Assembly (NCBI RefSeq): GCF_963667685.1
Contig: NZ_OY763930.1
Span: 1,160,501-1,224,500 of the forward strand
Source of the DNA: Maridesulfovibrio sp.
Lineage (GTDB): Bacteria > Desulfobacterota > Desulfovibrionia > Desulfovibrionales > Desulfovibrionaceae
Length of the DNA: 64,000 nucleotides
Direction of reading: 5' to 3'
The position numbers and the translations under genes were made by a program. The notes under the pieces were generated by a model, which saw only the letters and a list, made by a program, of their open reading frames with translations, was not told the origin of the DNA and did not search any database. Every line of letters begins with the position of its first letter. The stretch's first letter is position 1. This document shows, in pieces, positions 27,583-37,719 of the stretch.

Positions 27583-28500
27583 ATGACTTCTAAGAGAGTC
27601 CTGCTTCTGGCAGGATTGGTATTGCTATGCCTTGTGACCAGCGCATACGCAGAAGAAAAGGCCCCTGTAGCATGGGGACCTGCCAGTGCCACATTCGGTC
27701 CCAGCGGTCTTAGCATGCCAGCTGGAAAATTCGCTATAGGCGGTAATATTGTCTTTGGCGACAGCAATGGCCTCTGGCATCACGGCAAAAGGATCAATGG
27801 AAATGTCAAAGGTACCAAGTTCAATCAGGTAGTCAAAATGCGCTACGGTATCTGGGACGGACTTGATGTCCGCTCAGCAACCCCGATCTACAGTGTACAT
27901 TTGGACAAGACTAAAACTGATGATAAAGATTTATATGGTGTAGGGGATACCACAGTTCTTTTTCACCAGAGACTGCTGAGCCAGAAAAAAGGTGACCCTT
28001 TTTCTATGGCTTTTGATATCGGTTTTGTTATGCCTACTGGCACCGTGAGTACCCATTCTTCCGATGCAGCAGGAAATGCCGCATGGGGTGCAATGGGCGG
28101 TATTGGGGCGACTTACTTTATCGATGCCAACCGCTTTGACATGGAAGTGAACTACGCGACATTTGCAGAAGGCGGACATGATTATCAGAAGGGTAACCGA
28201 CTGCGCTGGAACGCCGCATACGCATATGCCATTAATGATAATTGGGATGTCGGTGTTGAATCAAGTCTTGAATCGTATGACGAGTCCGAAAGGAATGGAA
28301 GCATGCAGAACGACGCTTCCCTTGAATGGTACGCAGGTCCCAAGGTTGCTTACAAATATAAACCATGGGGCACCTTCGCCGGTCTTACAGTTAAGGCCCC
28401 TGTTCAACGTTGGTATCAGGGGACTAAGGCTTGCTCCGATGATTACCGTGTTGAATTCAAACTGATGAAGACTTTTGATCTGGCAAAGCTCTTTGAATAG
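27583..28500 (+). CDS. Outer-membrane beta-barrel channel (MetA/phenol-degradation type)
   Basis: A 305-residue protein with a clear signal peptide (cleavage after AYA at about 23), alternating hydrophobic strands, and a C-terminal phenylalanine region, as expected of an outer-membrane barrel. The spacing of Gly/Tyr-rich strands resembles the outer-membrane proteins annotated in aromatic-degradation (MetA-pathway) operons. Its place at the end of the sulfotransferase operon suggests entry of the same substrate, perhaps an aromatic sulfate ester. The family assignment is tentative; the barrel nature is firmer. Confidence 0.7.
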   Translation: MTSKRVLLLAGLVLLCLVTSAYAEEKAPVAWGPASATFGPSGLSMPAGKFAIGGNIVFGDSNGLWHHGKRINGNVKGTKFNQVVKMRYGIWDGLDVRSATPIYSVHLDKTKTDDKDLYGVGDTTVLFHQRLLSQKKGDPFSMAFDIGFVMPTGTVSTHSSDAAGNAAWGAMGGIGATYFIDANRFDMEVNYATFAEGGHDYQKGNRLRWNAAYAYAINDNWDVGVESSLESYDESERNGSMQNDASLEWYAGPKVAYKYKPWGTFAGLTVKAPVQRWYQGTKACSDDYRVEFKLMKTFDLAKLFE

Positions 28501-28592
28501 CCGGATCAAAAGACAAATAAAGAAGTAAAGCTTAAAGCTATACAGAAGAATAGGATTCTTCCCCGGATGTTCCGGGAATTGGCTATGGTATG

Positions 28593-28628
28593 ATAACCCC
28601 CGGCTTCGACAAAGAAGCCGGTGGTTAT
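28593..28628 (+). terminator. Terminator of the sulfotransferase operon
   Basis: ATAACCCCCGGCTTC (28593-28607) pairs with GAAGCCGGTGGTTAT (28614-28628) with one mismatch and a six-base loop, followed by TT. Confidence 0.8.
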
Positions 28629-28760
28629 TTATGATACGAGATGACCAATGTACTGCGGGGAAGAACTGCCGAGTCTTATACGCAAATTTACGGACAGTCA
28701 CCAAATAATGGAATAATCCTAATTCAAATTATATTCGCCGATGAGGTCTTCCCCCTATTT

Positions 28761-28914
28761 TGTACCGGTCAAATATAGAGAAATCTCAACTTCAGGAGAA
28801 ATCCAATGAGTGGCAATAGTTACACAGAAGAATTCAAAACCGCAGCATTATAACAACTTACCGTCCACGGATACCCAGTACAAGACGTTTGCAACAGTTT
28901 GGAAGTTAGCGAAT
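28761..28914 (+). pseudogene. IS3-family OrfA relic
   Basis: From 28806 the sequence spells MSGNSYTEEFKTAAL, a stop, then QLTVHGYPVQDVCNSLEVSE, which is the N-terminal helix-turn-helix of an IS3-group OrfA with one in-frame stop. TGTACCGGTC at 28761 may be the former left terminal repeat. The element is cut at about 28914, where a reversed tnsA fragment begins. Confidence 0.75.
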
Positions 28915-29035
28915 AGGCAGGAACGTCTTGTACAATTAGTCGGAGCTTGTACTCACCCCCGGAACCTTTTCCACGTCCTTCATCCAAAAATTTCTGGATT
29001 TTCTTCTCGTCAAATGAATATTTTTTCCTAGCCAT
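28914..29035 (-). pseudogene. tnsA: tnsA fragment of a second, older Tn7-like element
   Basis: From the ATG at 29035 (AAGGAAGG upstream), about 40 codons read as the TnsA N-terminus: MARKKYSFDEKKIQ, then EGRGKGSGGEYK and VQDVP. This matches the intact tnsA product (EGRGNGHGPKYK, ARDVA) and Tn7 TnsA (EGRGQGHG, VQEVP) as recalled, but is clearly diverged from both. The rest of the gene is gone, replaced by the IS3 relic. It reads leftward, as tnsA does in the intact element, so it marks the right end of an earlier insertion. Confidence 0.75.
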
Positions 29036-29084
29036 AAAAAAGCCTTCCTTTTGGAAATGATTTTCATCATCCCAGAGGAAGGTC

Positions 29085-29154
29085 TTTTTTATCAAACTAG
29101 CTTATTTATCGGACTAATTTCAAATTTATCAGACTTTATTTTCAGTCCACGACA
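29085..29154. mobile_element. Relic right end of the older Tn7-like element
   Basis: Three TnsB-site-like repeats, TTTATCAAACT (29088), TTTATCGGACT (29105) and TTTATCAGACT (29125), are spaced 17-20 bp and followed by CAGTCCACGACA, ending in the ACA expected at a Tn7-type terminus at 29154. The core differs from the GTATACT core of the intact element, so it came from a different lineage. Confidence 0.6.
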
Positions 29155-29158
29155 AACC

Positions 29159-29307
29159 TGTGGGAGAACAATAAAGTTTTATACTAGGCTCTCCTCAAAT
29201 CCTCATTTCTCGTCGACCAAGTTCGGTGTTTCAAAAATAAAGTTGTATACTGGAGTTAATCCGCCTTGGAGAATTAAATCTTTTCGAACAATAAAGTGGT
29301 ATACTGG
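29159..29307. repeat. Transposon left end with three TnsB sites
   Basis: AATAAAGTTTTATACTAGG begins at 29170, AATAAAGTTGTATACTGGA at 29237 and AATAAAGTGGTATACTGGA at 29290, in the same orientation and separated by spacers. The 340 bp after them up to 29652 are very AT-rich and hold no recognisable gene, only presumably the promoter of the methyltransferase. Confidence 0.88.
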
Positions 29308-29652
29308 AGATGCAATACACCTACCTAAAAGAGGAGCCAAATCGCTTGCTTGGCCAGCAGTGGGAGTAGAATTAAATTTGTTCAATATATCAATATATTA
29401 TCATTATATTTATGTTTGTTGAGAACTACAACATTGGTGTGTATGATAAAGTTTGCATTCGACAGCTTAATCAACTAAAAAGCTCACTCCGAATATTTCT
29501 CTATTTTTTAAAATGAAATAAGCATCTTTTAACTTATGTTATTTTTATATAAAAATACGGAATTCTATGTCAAATAGGCGAAAATTTTCATGTTAAATAG
29601 TTAGCTCTTATATGTAGTATGAGTAAAATAGATGACAATTTTAAGGTAAGCA

Positions 29653-31281
29653 ATGAAGTTTAAGTCAGATCAAAGTGTTCAAAAGTTAAGAGGTGGATAT
29701 TATACGCCACAAAACTTAGCTGACTATATTACAAAATGGGTATTAAGCCAAAAACCACAGAGCATATTGGAGCCTAGTTGTGGGGATGGTGCTTTTATGC
29801 AAGCACTAAACAACAATAATTGCGATAAAAACACAAAAATTTCTTGTTTTGAACTTTTTGATCTTGAGGCCCAAAAGACAATAGAACGTTGCAGCAATCT
29901 TGGATTTAAGAACTATTCTGTAACTGAGGGTGATTTCCTAAAATGGGCAAACAAAAAAATTGAGCAAAAGAGTATTTTATTTGATGGAGTGTTAGGTAAT
30001 CCTCCTTTCATTCGCTATCAGTTTTTAGAAAAAGATTTTCAAGAACAAGCGGAACTTGTCTTCAAGCATCTGGATCAAAAATTCACCAAGCATACAAACG
30101 CATGGGTTCCGTTTCTTTTCTCGGCGTTGGCTTTGTTGCGAGCAGGAGGGCGTATGGGAATGGTTATACCCTCTGAGATCATTCATGTAATGCACGCTCA
30201 ATCCTTACGAAGTTATCTTGGTAAACACTGTTCAAAAATTGTAATAATTGATCCAAAAGAAATTTGGTTTGAAAACACACTTCAGGGTGCTGTGATTATT
30301 CTTGCTGAAAAAAAACAGAATAGAGAACTTCCCTCGGAAGGGGTTGGAATTGTGAATGTTAATGGATTTGATTTTTTGCAAGAAAATCCAGAGGAGCTAT
30401 TTCGTAAAACACCTGGTATCAATGGAGAAACGATAGCTGGGAAGTGGACTAAAGCAATATTAGACCCAAATGAGCTTTCATTAATTAAAAATTTATTTGA
30501 GCATGAATCTGTATACCTATTCAAAGATGTCGCAAAAGTTTGTGTTGGAATTGTCACCGGTGCAAATAATTTTTTTCTGGTAAGGGATCAAATTGTTGAG
30601 CAATATGATTTGGAAGGATATTCGCATCCGATGTTTGGTAGAAGCCAGCATTGCCCTGGAATACTCTATGATAAAAATCAGCATAATGAAAATCGTAAAA
30701 AAGGTTTTCCCACAAACTTTTTATACATTGATGATGATTTTGATAAAATTTTGCAAGGTCCTAGGGAGTATATTTCGCGCGGAGAAGAGAGCGGATATCA
30801 TACTAGGTATAAATGTAAGATTCGTAAACCTTGGTATCGAGTTCCTTCTGTGTACAGTTCGGAAATAGGAATGCTAAAGCGCTGTCATGAGTACCCAAAG
30901 TTAATCTTGAATAGCATTGGAGCTTACACAACGGATACCGCTTACCGTGTAACTTCCCCATTCATTAGTCCCGAGAAACTAGTCTGCAGTTTTTTAAATC
31001 CGCTCACAGCGATTACTGCGGAATTAGAAGGAAGATACTATGGAGGCGGAGTGTTGGAGCTGGTACCATCGGAAATTGCCAAATTACATATTCCTATTGT
31101 TGAAAATTTTGATTACGATTTAAAAAAAATTAACCGACTGGTCAAAGAGGGACGGTCAGAAAAAGTTATGCATGAAAATGGCAAGGCCATTATGGAGTCC
31201 TTGGGATATTCTTCGCTTGATAATGAATTATTAATAAAAATCTGGCAAAAACTAAAAGCACGAAGACAGAGAAAATTATAG
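29653..31281 (+). CDS. N6-adenine DNA methyltransferase (cargo, modification partner)
   Basis: A 542-residue stand-alone methyltransferase. [11 protein letters not shown] (motif X-like) and [10 protein letters not shown] (motif I, SAM binding) come first, and the catalytic motif IV is NPPFIRYQF near 117-125. The C-terminal half resembles the target-recognition region of Eco57I-class methyltransferases. It lies tail to tail with the type IIG enzyme gene, overlapping it by six bases. A separate methyltransferase beside a fused nuclease-methylase is the Eco57I arrangement and would protect both strands of an asymmetric site. The base composition is markedly more AT-rich than that of the tns genes and the chromosome, indicating a separate origin. 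Confidence 0.85.
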   Translation: MKFKSDQSVQKLRGGYYTPQNLADYITKWVLSQKPQSILEPSCGDGAFMQALNNNNCDKNTKISCFELFDLEAQKTIERCSNLGFKNYSVTEGDFLKWANKKIEQKSILFDGVLGNPPFIRYQFLEKDFQEQAELVFKHLDQKFTKHTNAWVPFLFSALALLRAGGRMGMVIPSEIIHVMHAQSLRSYLGKHCSKIVIIDPKEIWFENTLQGAVIILAEKKQNRELPSEGVGIVNVNGFDFLQENPEELFRKTPGINGETIAGKWTKAILDPNELSLIKNLFEHESVYLFKDVAKVCVGIVTGANNFFLVRDQIVEQYDLEGYSHPMFGRSQHCPGILYDKNQHNENRKKGFPTNFLYIDDDFDKILQGPREYISRGEESGYHTRYKCKIRKPWYRVPSVYSSEIGMLKRCHEYPKLILNSIGAYTTDTAYRVTSPFISPEKLVCSFLNPLTAITAELEGRYYGGGVLELVPSEIAKLHIPIVENFDYDLKKINRLVKEGRSEKVMHENGKAIMESLGYSSLDNELLIKIWQKLKARRQRKL

Positions 31282-34200
31282 GGAGTTGGGAGTAGGTTGC
31301 AGTCCAGCGTATAGATCTTCTACAGATGGAATCTTGATGTCAAATTCTCCTAAATCGAAGAGATCCTTGAGGGCTTTATCCATTTCATCTTTCTTCGAGG
31401 CGAAAAGTCTTTTCAGTATAATTTTTTGTCGTTCCTCAGCATTCTCAATTTGCCCAAAAAGATCATTCATTTCCTCTTGTAACGCTGCAATCCTATTATG
31501 TTTATCTTTTTGCTTTTTATCTTGGAAATTAATTATAGGGACTGGCATTCGTTCCTGTATTTTTGTCCCACGAGCCACAAATCCACCACGAAAAATTTCT
31601 CCAAAAATTGAAGCAAACCATTCGACATATTTTGAAGATAGCACTGCTTGAATATAAAAAATAGAATATTGAGTTTCTTCCGGGACATTGATAATATTAT
31701 ACCCCGCAGTCCCTCCTGACGAAACAAAAGTTCTATTTGTGTCTATTGAATACTTATGGCCATTTGATAAAATACCAACAATAATTTTTCGGGCAACATC
31801 ACAATTCTCTAGAGCCTGACTTCTGCCATACCTATACCATTCTTCTTTTGTTGTTGGAGTTGGTTTTATAGAGCGCTTATTGTTATCTAGATAATCTTTT
31901 ACAATATGAAGAAACTCAAAGAGACAAGGAAAATTACTTTTCAGCTTGTCAAAACTGACAAGCTTAATTTTTTCAGCTCTTTTCTGATAAGGATAAATAA
32001 CAAATGAGTTTGGCTCGACATTCTTATAAGTATAAAAATTGTCATGCCCCGAACGATCTGTTTCGTAGTATGGTCTGGTTAATTCTTCTTCTACTTTATA
32101 CTCCATTCCATTATACTGAAAATAAACAAACCCATCTTTTGATTTTATCATTTTGTGAATATAGTAAGGATTAGCACTAGTTTGAATGCCGTTTGCTATA
32201 TTCTTTTTTCCAACAACCTCAGCCAGTGTTGCTGAACGTTGTTGTATCCGATCTAGAATTAAATTTGTTTCTTTTTCTAATATCCAAGTGTCAGAACTTA
32301 ATTGATCCATTTTATATTTGTTAGCCGGATAATTTTTTTTATCATCTGTAAACCATGCTTTTAAATCAGTGACTTCACAAAAAGAAAATTCATGTTGTGA
32401 TGATTTTTTAAGAAAAAGCAAACAGGTATACGTTGTTTTGGATTTAAATATTTGGTTAGAACCAAATGAAATTACACCACACAAATATTTGTTGTCCGTC
32501 AATAGTTTACGTAACTTTTGCCCTGCCCCAACCTTCATGAATTTTGAAGGAAGAATATACCCTAGACATCCACCATCTTTTAATATTTGCATTGAGCGTT
32601 CTACAAATAAAAAATATTTATCAAACTGTTTAAAGGCTGACTTGTATTTTTTTTTATAAATTGAATACTCTTTAGGGGTAATTTGTTTCATGTGCTCAGT
32701 AGCCATATACGGAGGATTTCCAATTACAACATCAAACTGGTAATTATTGATGTCAAACGGATTTACTGAAAAGAGATCTTCATCTTTAATGTTGTCTTGC
32801 TGATCAATTAAACTGTTCCCAAAAAGGATATTCTTATCTAAGTTTGGAAGTATTGGAGTTACCATACCAATGGTTTCTTTTGACTCTCCTTCTATTAATT
32901 TCAGCAAGAGGCCAAAAGAACATGCGCTAACAGCGTTATAATCTTTGTCTACTCCATAAATACACTTACATAAAACTTCTTTCTTGACAGAGAACTTCAA
33001 CTTATACGTGTAAGTAGAGATTTGCTCAACCTTTGAATGATCATGCAATAGGTAGTAGTCGATAAGTAAATCCTGAACAACTTGAAATGCCTCAATTATA
33101 AATGCACCGGACCCACAAGCAATATCTGCAATTTTTAAATCAAATATTTCCTTAGCTGTTTTTTCTTTACAGTACTTGACTAATGTGTTTTTTATAATGC
33201 TCTTTATGATATGACTTGGTGTTGTGACAACATCACGCTCTACGTGTTCAGCTTTTGGCAAAAGTTTGATATTCTTACTATCTGTAATATGAACTCTTTC
33301 ACTTAAAAATACTTCATAAATATTCCCAAGTATGTCCGATGAAAAAACTGAGAATGAATATGTACTCTGTGGATAATAAAGATCGCTTATTATTTGCCAA
33401 ACAGCGGAATTAGAATTATTAATTAAGTCTTGAATATGTTCAAGCGCGAACAGCCCAGAATTGTATTTTTTATCAGCCTCTTGAAGTTTGCAAATTAGCT
33501 CTTTGCAGCTCTTTTTTTCTGCAAAATGATAAAGATCTTCATACCTTTCAAGATCACGATCCTCGCAAACTCGCAAAAAAACGATACTATTTATGTAGCT
33601 CTGAGTTAAGTCATTTAAGCTGGTATCGTCTAAGTCTTTCTTTATTTTTACAAAATCATTAGCAAGTAAAATTCGCCAACTATTAATCTGCTTAAGAAAC
33701 AAATCGTCGATACTAAATTTTGAAATTTTAAGTTCAATTTCAGACCATTCTTCGTCAAATTGTCCAGAATAAACACTTTCCCGCCCAATCAACAACTTAA
33801 TTTCTTCAAATTTATCAACTAACTCTGTGTAATGATATAATTTAACTCTCGATTTTGTGGAGTCGTCATCATCTTTAACTGGATTTGAAGTGTCATATAT
33901 AGCTGTGTATTCAAAATTGGATAGGACGGATATTTTTAGTTTTGCTGTAAAGCCGTATCGTCTAACTTGCTTTGCGGATTCAGAAGATACTGCGATGTTA
34001 ACATTTGGCTTCTTCGCTTCAACAAAAAATTTTCTTTTAGAAAACAGTCTGAATGTATAATCTGGCCTTTTTGTGTTCTCTCCAGAGCTATTTAACGCTT
34101 CCTCAACAAGCACTTCTCGTTCATTTGTTGGCTTACCAGACGAGTTGACAATGTCCCAACCTAAAAGAGCAAAAAATTGATCAAGAAAATCAGTTCTAAG

Positions 34201-34290
34201 CTGGGTTTCATTATATTTAGAAGAACGATAATAATTCAAATCTGAGCTAAATTTATCAACCAAACTTTGTAGCAAGTGCGCTTTACCCAT
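31276..34290 (-). CDS. Type IIG restriction-modification enzyme (fused nuclease-methyltransferase)
   Basis: About 1004 residues from the ATG at 34290; a longer GTG start at 34389 is possible but adds 33 unconserved residues. The N-terminus carries a PD-ExK nuclease signature (RPDYTF, then FFVEAKKP). The middle has SAM motif [11 protein letters not shown] and catalytic motif [12 protein letters not shown]; the last third matches TaqI/Eco57I-type target recognition with a C-terminal coiled stretch. It should cut unmodified DNA a fixed distance from its site, defending the host and stabilising the transposon. AT-rich like its partner. A BREX PglX is the main alternative, but the nuclease motif and lack of BREX neighbours argue against it. 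Confidence 0.85.
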   Translation of the reverse strand: MGKAHLLQSLVDKFSSDLNYYRSSKYNETQLRTDFLDQFFALLGWDIVNSSGKPTNEREVLVEEALNSSGENTKRPDYTFRLFSKRKFFVEAKKPNVNIAVSSESAKQVRRYGFTAKLKISVLSNFEYTAIYDTSNPVKDDDDSTKSRVKLYHYTELVDKFEEIKLLIGRESVYSGQFDEEWSEIELKISKFSIDDLFLKQINSWRILLANDFVKIKKDLDDTSLNDLTQSYINSIVFLRVCEDRDLERYEDLYHFAEKKSCKELICKLQEADKKYNSGLFALEHIQDLINNSNSAVWQIISDLYYPQSTYSFSVFSSDILGNIYEVFLSERVHITDSKNIKLLPKAEHVERDVVTTPSHIIKSIIKNTLVKYCKEKTAKEIFDLKIADIACGSGAFIIEAFQVVQDLLIDYYLLHDHSKVEQISTYTYKLKFSVKKEVLCKCIYGVDKDYNAVSACSFGLLLKLIEGESKETIGMVTPILPNLDKNILFGNSLIDQQDNIKDEDLFSVNPFDINNYQFDVVIGNPPYMATEHMKQITPKEYSIYKKKYKSAFKQFDKYFLFVERSMQILKDGGCLGYILPSKFMKVGAGQKLRKLLTDNKYLCGVISFGSNQIFKSKTTYTCLLFLKKSSQHEFSFCEVTDLKAWFTDDKKNYPANKYKMDQLSSDTWILEKETNLILDRIQQRSATLAEVVGKKNIANGIQTSANPYYIHKMIKSKDGFVYFQYNGMEYKVEEELTRPYYETDRSGHDNFYTYKNVEPNSFVIYPYQKRAEKIKLVSFDKLKSNFPCLFEFLHIVKDYLDNNKRSIKPTPTTKEEWYRYGRSQALENCDVARKIIVGILSNGHKYSIDTNRTFVSSGGTAGYNIINVPEETQYSIFYIQAVLSSKYVEWFASIFGEIFRGGFVARGTKIQERMPVPIINFQDKKQKDKHNRIAALQEEMNDLFGQIENAEERQKIILKRLFASKKDEMDKALKDLFDLGEFDIKIPSVEDLYAGLQPTPNSL

Positions 34291-34582
34291 ATGTGTACCA
34301 GTGTCTTGTAAAATGATGACAGACGACAGTGAGTAAAACACTATGTCATCTTGATGTATCCGCGATTCTATATACACAACTACACCCACTGTCTAGTATG
34401 GCTAACCCAGATTATTTTTTCGCCACTTCCATATTCACCAAACTGGCAAATATAAAAAATACGACATAGACAGCTTTAGCTATCCCTATGGAAGATGCGG
34501 AAATTTGGTGGTTTGAGATCTAGTCTGATCATTACAGACCTTTTCATTACAAAGAAAGTTGGAATAAAGTAAAATTCAACAA

Positions 34583-36196
34583 CTAATATCCTAATAAATC
34601 CAGAATTCGCCCATAAAACCTACTAGCCCATCCCGCAACAGTATCAGGAAGCAATAACCCTTTATGCCCCCCAGCACATTTTGGATGCCTGATCCAGGTA
34701 TGCCCGCTCTTCCCACAAACTTGATCCAAAACATCCAATGGCCAAACAAGAGAACCACGAACAAGCTCGTACATAATCCGTTTTAGATCATCATCCCAAT
34801 TTTCAACTATACTAAGAGCCAAAACCCTTGTAGACATGGCTTTTTCTGCGTCAGAAGTGTCGACCTCAAGAAGAATAACATGCGTATCTTCTACCAGTAG
34901 CTCAATAACAGCCAAGCATCGAGGATTACCGTCAGAAAGGCGATGCTTTGAACAACGTGAAACAGGAGGTAATTTAATAATTCGATCGGAAACCACTGTA
35001 CAGTCATTATTGGCTGTCACCAGCTCTATCATCTCTGAAAAGCACTTGAATTTATTTCTAAAAAGATGCTCGTTCTTCGTTAGATCTTCAGTGATATCCC
35101 AATCAACTCCAGTACGCCCATTTCCTGCAATAGGCTCCTCTGAACTGGCATCAATGACATGACCCTCTCCTTCTGCTCCGTTTGGAAGAGAAGAGCTGAT
35201 TTTCCTTTTTTTCTCAGTAACTCTATTTGTTACAAAAGCCTTCGTGAATTCGGATTCGACCTTTTCCCCCTGAATTATCCGCCTACTTCCGTCTGCATTT
35301 GCAGGTTCAGCATCATGCAAATGATATCCCTCAATATCCCCGCTGGGAGCTACGTGTATCTTACCATTTACTGATTCAGGGCTGGGAGTTGTAAATTTAG
35401 GATGATACATTTCAATTACCTCGGGAATATCGGCCTGAATTCCTCCAATTCTGACAATTTCATTTACGAAAAGTGACCTTGTACTCTTATCAAAGAGGCC
35501 ACGCACTTTAAAATATGCGTTAGGCAACTCAGGAGGATCAAATCTAAAATTCCACTTTTCGTATCCTCCCGACCGGTAGCCCGTCTTTTTCTGCCACCAA
35601 CTTATACTTCTGTATGACCTACGAGCTTGAGCATCCAGCAATATCCAGCTCAAAAAATTACGGCTTTTCAACTCATTAAAATGCTTTAAAGGATATCCTG
35701 CGGTAGGCATGACATTGATATGCGCTATCCCATTTTCCCAGTCACGAATAACTTGAAAATCAAAATCCAAAACATCCGACTCCATTGCTGTTCTTGCCAA
35801 ATATCCATCACGAAGAAATAGAACACGAGCAAGTTCAAACTGTGGCAAATAGACTGTTTTACCGTTGGCAATCGAAAAAACAAAACAGAACTGATCTCTA
35901 TCTTTTGCTGTTCGTTTCATTGGACAATCTCTTATTCGGCAAACATCCCAATTCGTTGTGCTGGCTATATAGAAGTAATCTTTCCAACCTCTACGTTCAA
36001 GTTCTCCTTGTGAACGAAGTGTTCTTTTTCTAGATAGAATCGGTGCGTATGAAATCGTTAGTGAACTTTTTTTCTGCTCAGAATCAAACTCAAGATTAAT
36101 CCCCCACATTGTCCCGCCAATTTTACAGAACAACAGCCCAATGCCTTCAATTACAGCATCAGGGTCCAATAAATGAAAAGTATAATTATCAGACAT
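34583..36196 (-). CDS. tnsE: Transposition protein TnsE
   Basis: A 537-residue protein in the place and at almost the length of Tn7 TnsE (538 residues as recalled), overlapping the end of tnsD by eight bases. TnsE binds the sliding clamp and 3'-recessed DNA to direct insertion into conjugal plasmids and replicating lagging strands. Its C-terminal region (ADNDCTVVSD-type strands, then KCAGGHKGLLLPDTVAGWASRFYGRILDLLGY) matches the conserved TnsE C-terminal domain. Its presence shows that the element keeps both the attTn7 route and the mobile-plasmid route. It is the last gene of the tns operon. Confidence 0.85.
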   Translation of the reverse strand: MSDNYTFHLLDPDAVIEGIGLLFCKIGGTMWGINLEFDSEQKKSSLTISYAPILSRKRTLRSQGELERRGWKDYFYIASTTNWDVCRIRDCPMKRTAKDRDQFCFVFSIANGKTVYLPQFELARVLFLRDGYLARTAMESDVLDFDFQVIRDWENGIAHINVMPTAGYPLKHFNELKSRNFLSWILLDAQARRSYRSISWWQKKTGYRSGGYEKWNFRFDPPELPNAYFKVRGLFDKSTRSLFVNEIVRIGGIQADIPEVIEMYHPKFTTPSPESVNGKIHVAPSGDIEGYHLHDAEPANADGSRRIIQGEKVESEFTKAFVTNRVTEKKRKISSSLPNGAEGEGHVIDASSEEPIAGNGRTGVDWDITEDLTKNEHLFRNKFKCFSEMIELVTANNDCTVVSDRIIKLPPVSRCSKHRLSDGNPRCLAVIELLVEDTHVILLEVDTSDAEKAMSTRVLALSIVENWDDDLKRIMYELVRGSLVWPLDVLDQVCGKSGHTWIRHPKCAGGHKGLLLPDTVAGWASRFYGRILDLLGY

Positions 36197-37709
36197 GATA
36201 TCTCACTTCCTTCAAGTACAACTCAGCTTCAACACGAATTCGTTCGTCACTCAGACCGGCCAATCTCAAAATTTTCCATCTGCGTTTGGGTTCACAGCCA
36301 GCGTCAAGACGACGGATAGCAACGGCAATCCTCCGAATCTGATAGTCCGGCACCGATTCACAATATTTCCCAAAAAACTCAACAGTTAATGGCAGTTTAT
36401 CAAGATTTGCCTCGACAGTTGCTTTCGGTCCGAGCTGATCCAAATACCAATTTCTGGAACGCCTCGGCCCTTTCATATCGTTTAATGCCCTTTGATGTAC
36501 TTCTTCCAAAGTAATCAAAACGTCCTGATCTCGTTTTCCCCAGTCAACGCGCTTGTTTTCAGAATGGGATGATCGATGATACTGCCCATTAATTTTCATC
36601 AACCAAGCACGATCATTTCGATATAGCCACGCATAAATTGCTCCGCCACCACAAGAACGAGCCTTTTTCGCCCCGAACTTTTTGAGGAACGCTTCCCACG
36701 AGCTGCGCATATCGAGAATTTCTTGACTGGGATTGTCCTCTAAAAGATCCACAGGACAGCTCACAATGCTCTTTGACTCTAAACTGGGCACATTGCTCAA
36801 GACTGAGTGGAAATCCCATTCTGACCCCAGTAAAGCTTCTAAAACTACAATGTGTTCAAGATAGCTAAAAGACTTCCGATGCTTTCGGAAAATTGATTTT
36901 AACCAACAAGAATTTGAATTGATGGATAGTGAAAGGCTTCTCTTTACGAGCCATTGATTCGTCCAGCAGACAGTGACTTTTTCAGAAACCTTATCATGCT
37001 GAACTTTCTTACCCTTTGCGCAGCCTGTATCTCCTGCTAATCGTTTGTAAAAAAGTCCCCACTGCTCAAGTGAAGGAGATGCTACTGGAGGCATGTTCAG
37101 CAGCTCATGAATACGCTCTGCAACTCGGACAGCTTCTACACGGCAGGACTTAATCGCTTCTCCAACACAAACATCCGCCCTCAAGGCAAAAAACTGATGA
37201 CGGTGCCGACCATGTAATTCTATTCGAGAGTTACGTAATGGCCCATGATGTGGGCAAACATCCGCACCTGCGACCTGCCAGCCACGCTTCCAATAGTATT
37301 CTCCAAATTGAGCAAGCTGCTGATCAAGACACTTAGGGCAATATCTTAAAAAACGAATTTGCTTTATTCGGGAAGCTGCTGCTCCCAAGGCAAGATGGAC
37401 GGCTCCTTTAGATTGTCCGGCCATCCATCTTAGGCACTGGATTCTTCGATCTTCCGGGACAAAGGGAGCGTAAAGAGGAAAAAGGGTATGTTTGTAAATG
37501 ATGTTCGTGACATCAAGACTCAGGGAGTGTGGGTACAGATCTGAAATTTGTTTGGTATGGGATGGCAGGTCCGGGGTCGCTATAACTTTACGATTGGCAA
37601 ATACTTCATCTAGGAGTTGCTTAGGACTCATCAGTCCTGCATGCACACCTGCCCGCGCCACTGTGCTGTAGATAAGCTCATCGGGGTATGGCACAGGAAA
37701 ATCAAGCAT
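36189..37709 (-). CDS. tnsD: Target selector TnsD (TniQ family)
   Basis: A 506-residue TniQ-family protein, close to Tn7 TnsD in length. It opens with FPVPYPDELIYSTVARAG, the TniQ N-terminal signature. A zinc-finger motif with RYCPKC and ADVCPHHGPL near residues 125-155 supplies the Cys-Cys-Cys-His ligands. TnsD recognises the 3' end of glmS, which agrees with the position of this element 25 bp past the glmS stop. It lies 10 bp after tnsC and overlaps tnsE. Confidence 0.9.
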   Translation of the reverse strand: MLDFPVPYPDELIYSTVARAGVHAGLMSPKQLLDEVFANRKVIATPDLPSHTKQISDLYPHSLSLDVTNIIYKHTLFPLYAPFVPEDRRIQCLRWMAGQSKGAVHLALGAAASRIKQIRFLRYCPKCLDQQLAQFGEYYWKRGWQVAGADVCPHHGPLRNSRIELHGRHRHQFFALRADVCVGEAIKSCRVEAVRVAERIHELLNMPPVASPSLEQWGLFYKRLAGDTGCAKGKKVQHDKVSEKVTVCWTNQWLVKRSLSLSINSNSCWLKSIFRKHRKSFSYLEHIVVLEALLGSEWDFHSVLSNVPSLESKSIVSCPVDLLEDNPSQEILDMRSSWEAFLKKFGAKKARSCGGGAIYAWLYRNDRAWLMKINGQYHRSSHSENKRVDWGKRDQDVLITLEEVHQRALNDMKGPRRSRNWYLDQLGPKATVEANLDKLPLTVEFFGKYCESVPDYQIRRIAVAIRRLDAGCEPKRRWKILRLAGLSDERIRVEAELYLKEVRYHV

Positions 37710-37719
37710 AATGAAACAC

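Noticed and set aside
31276-34290. BREX PglX methyltransferase
   Set aside because: The N-terminus has a PD-ExK nuclease motif, a second methyltransferase lies beside it, and no other BREX gene is present.
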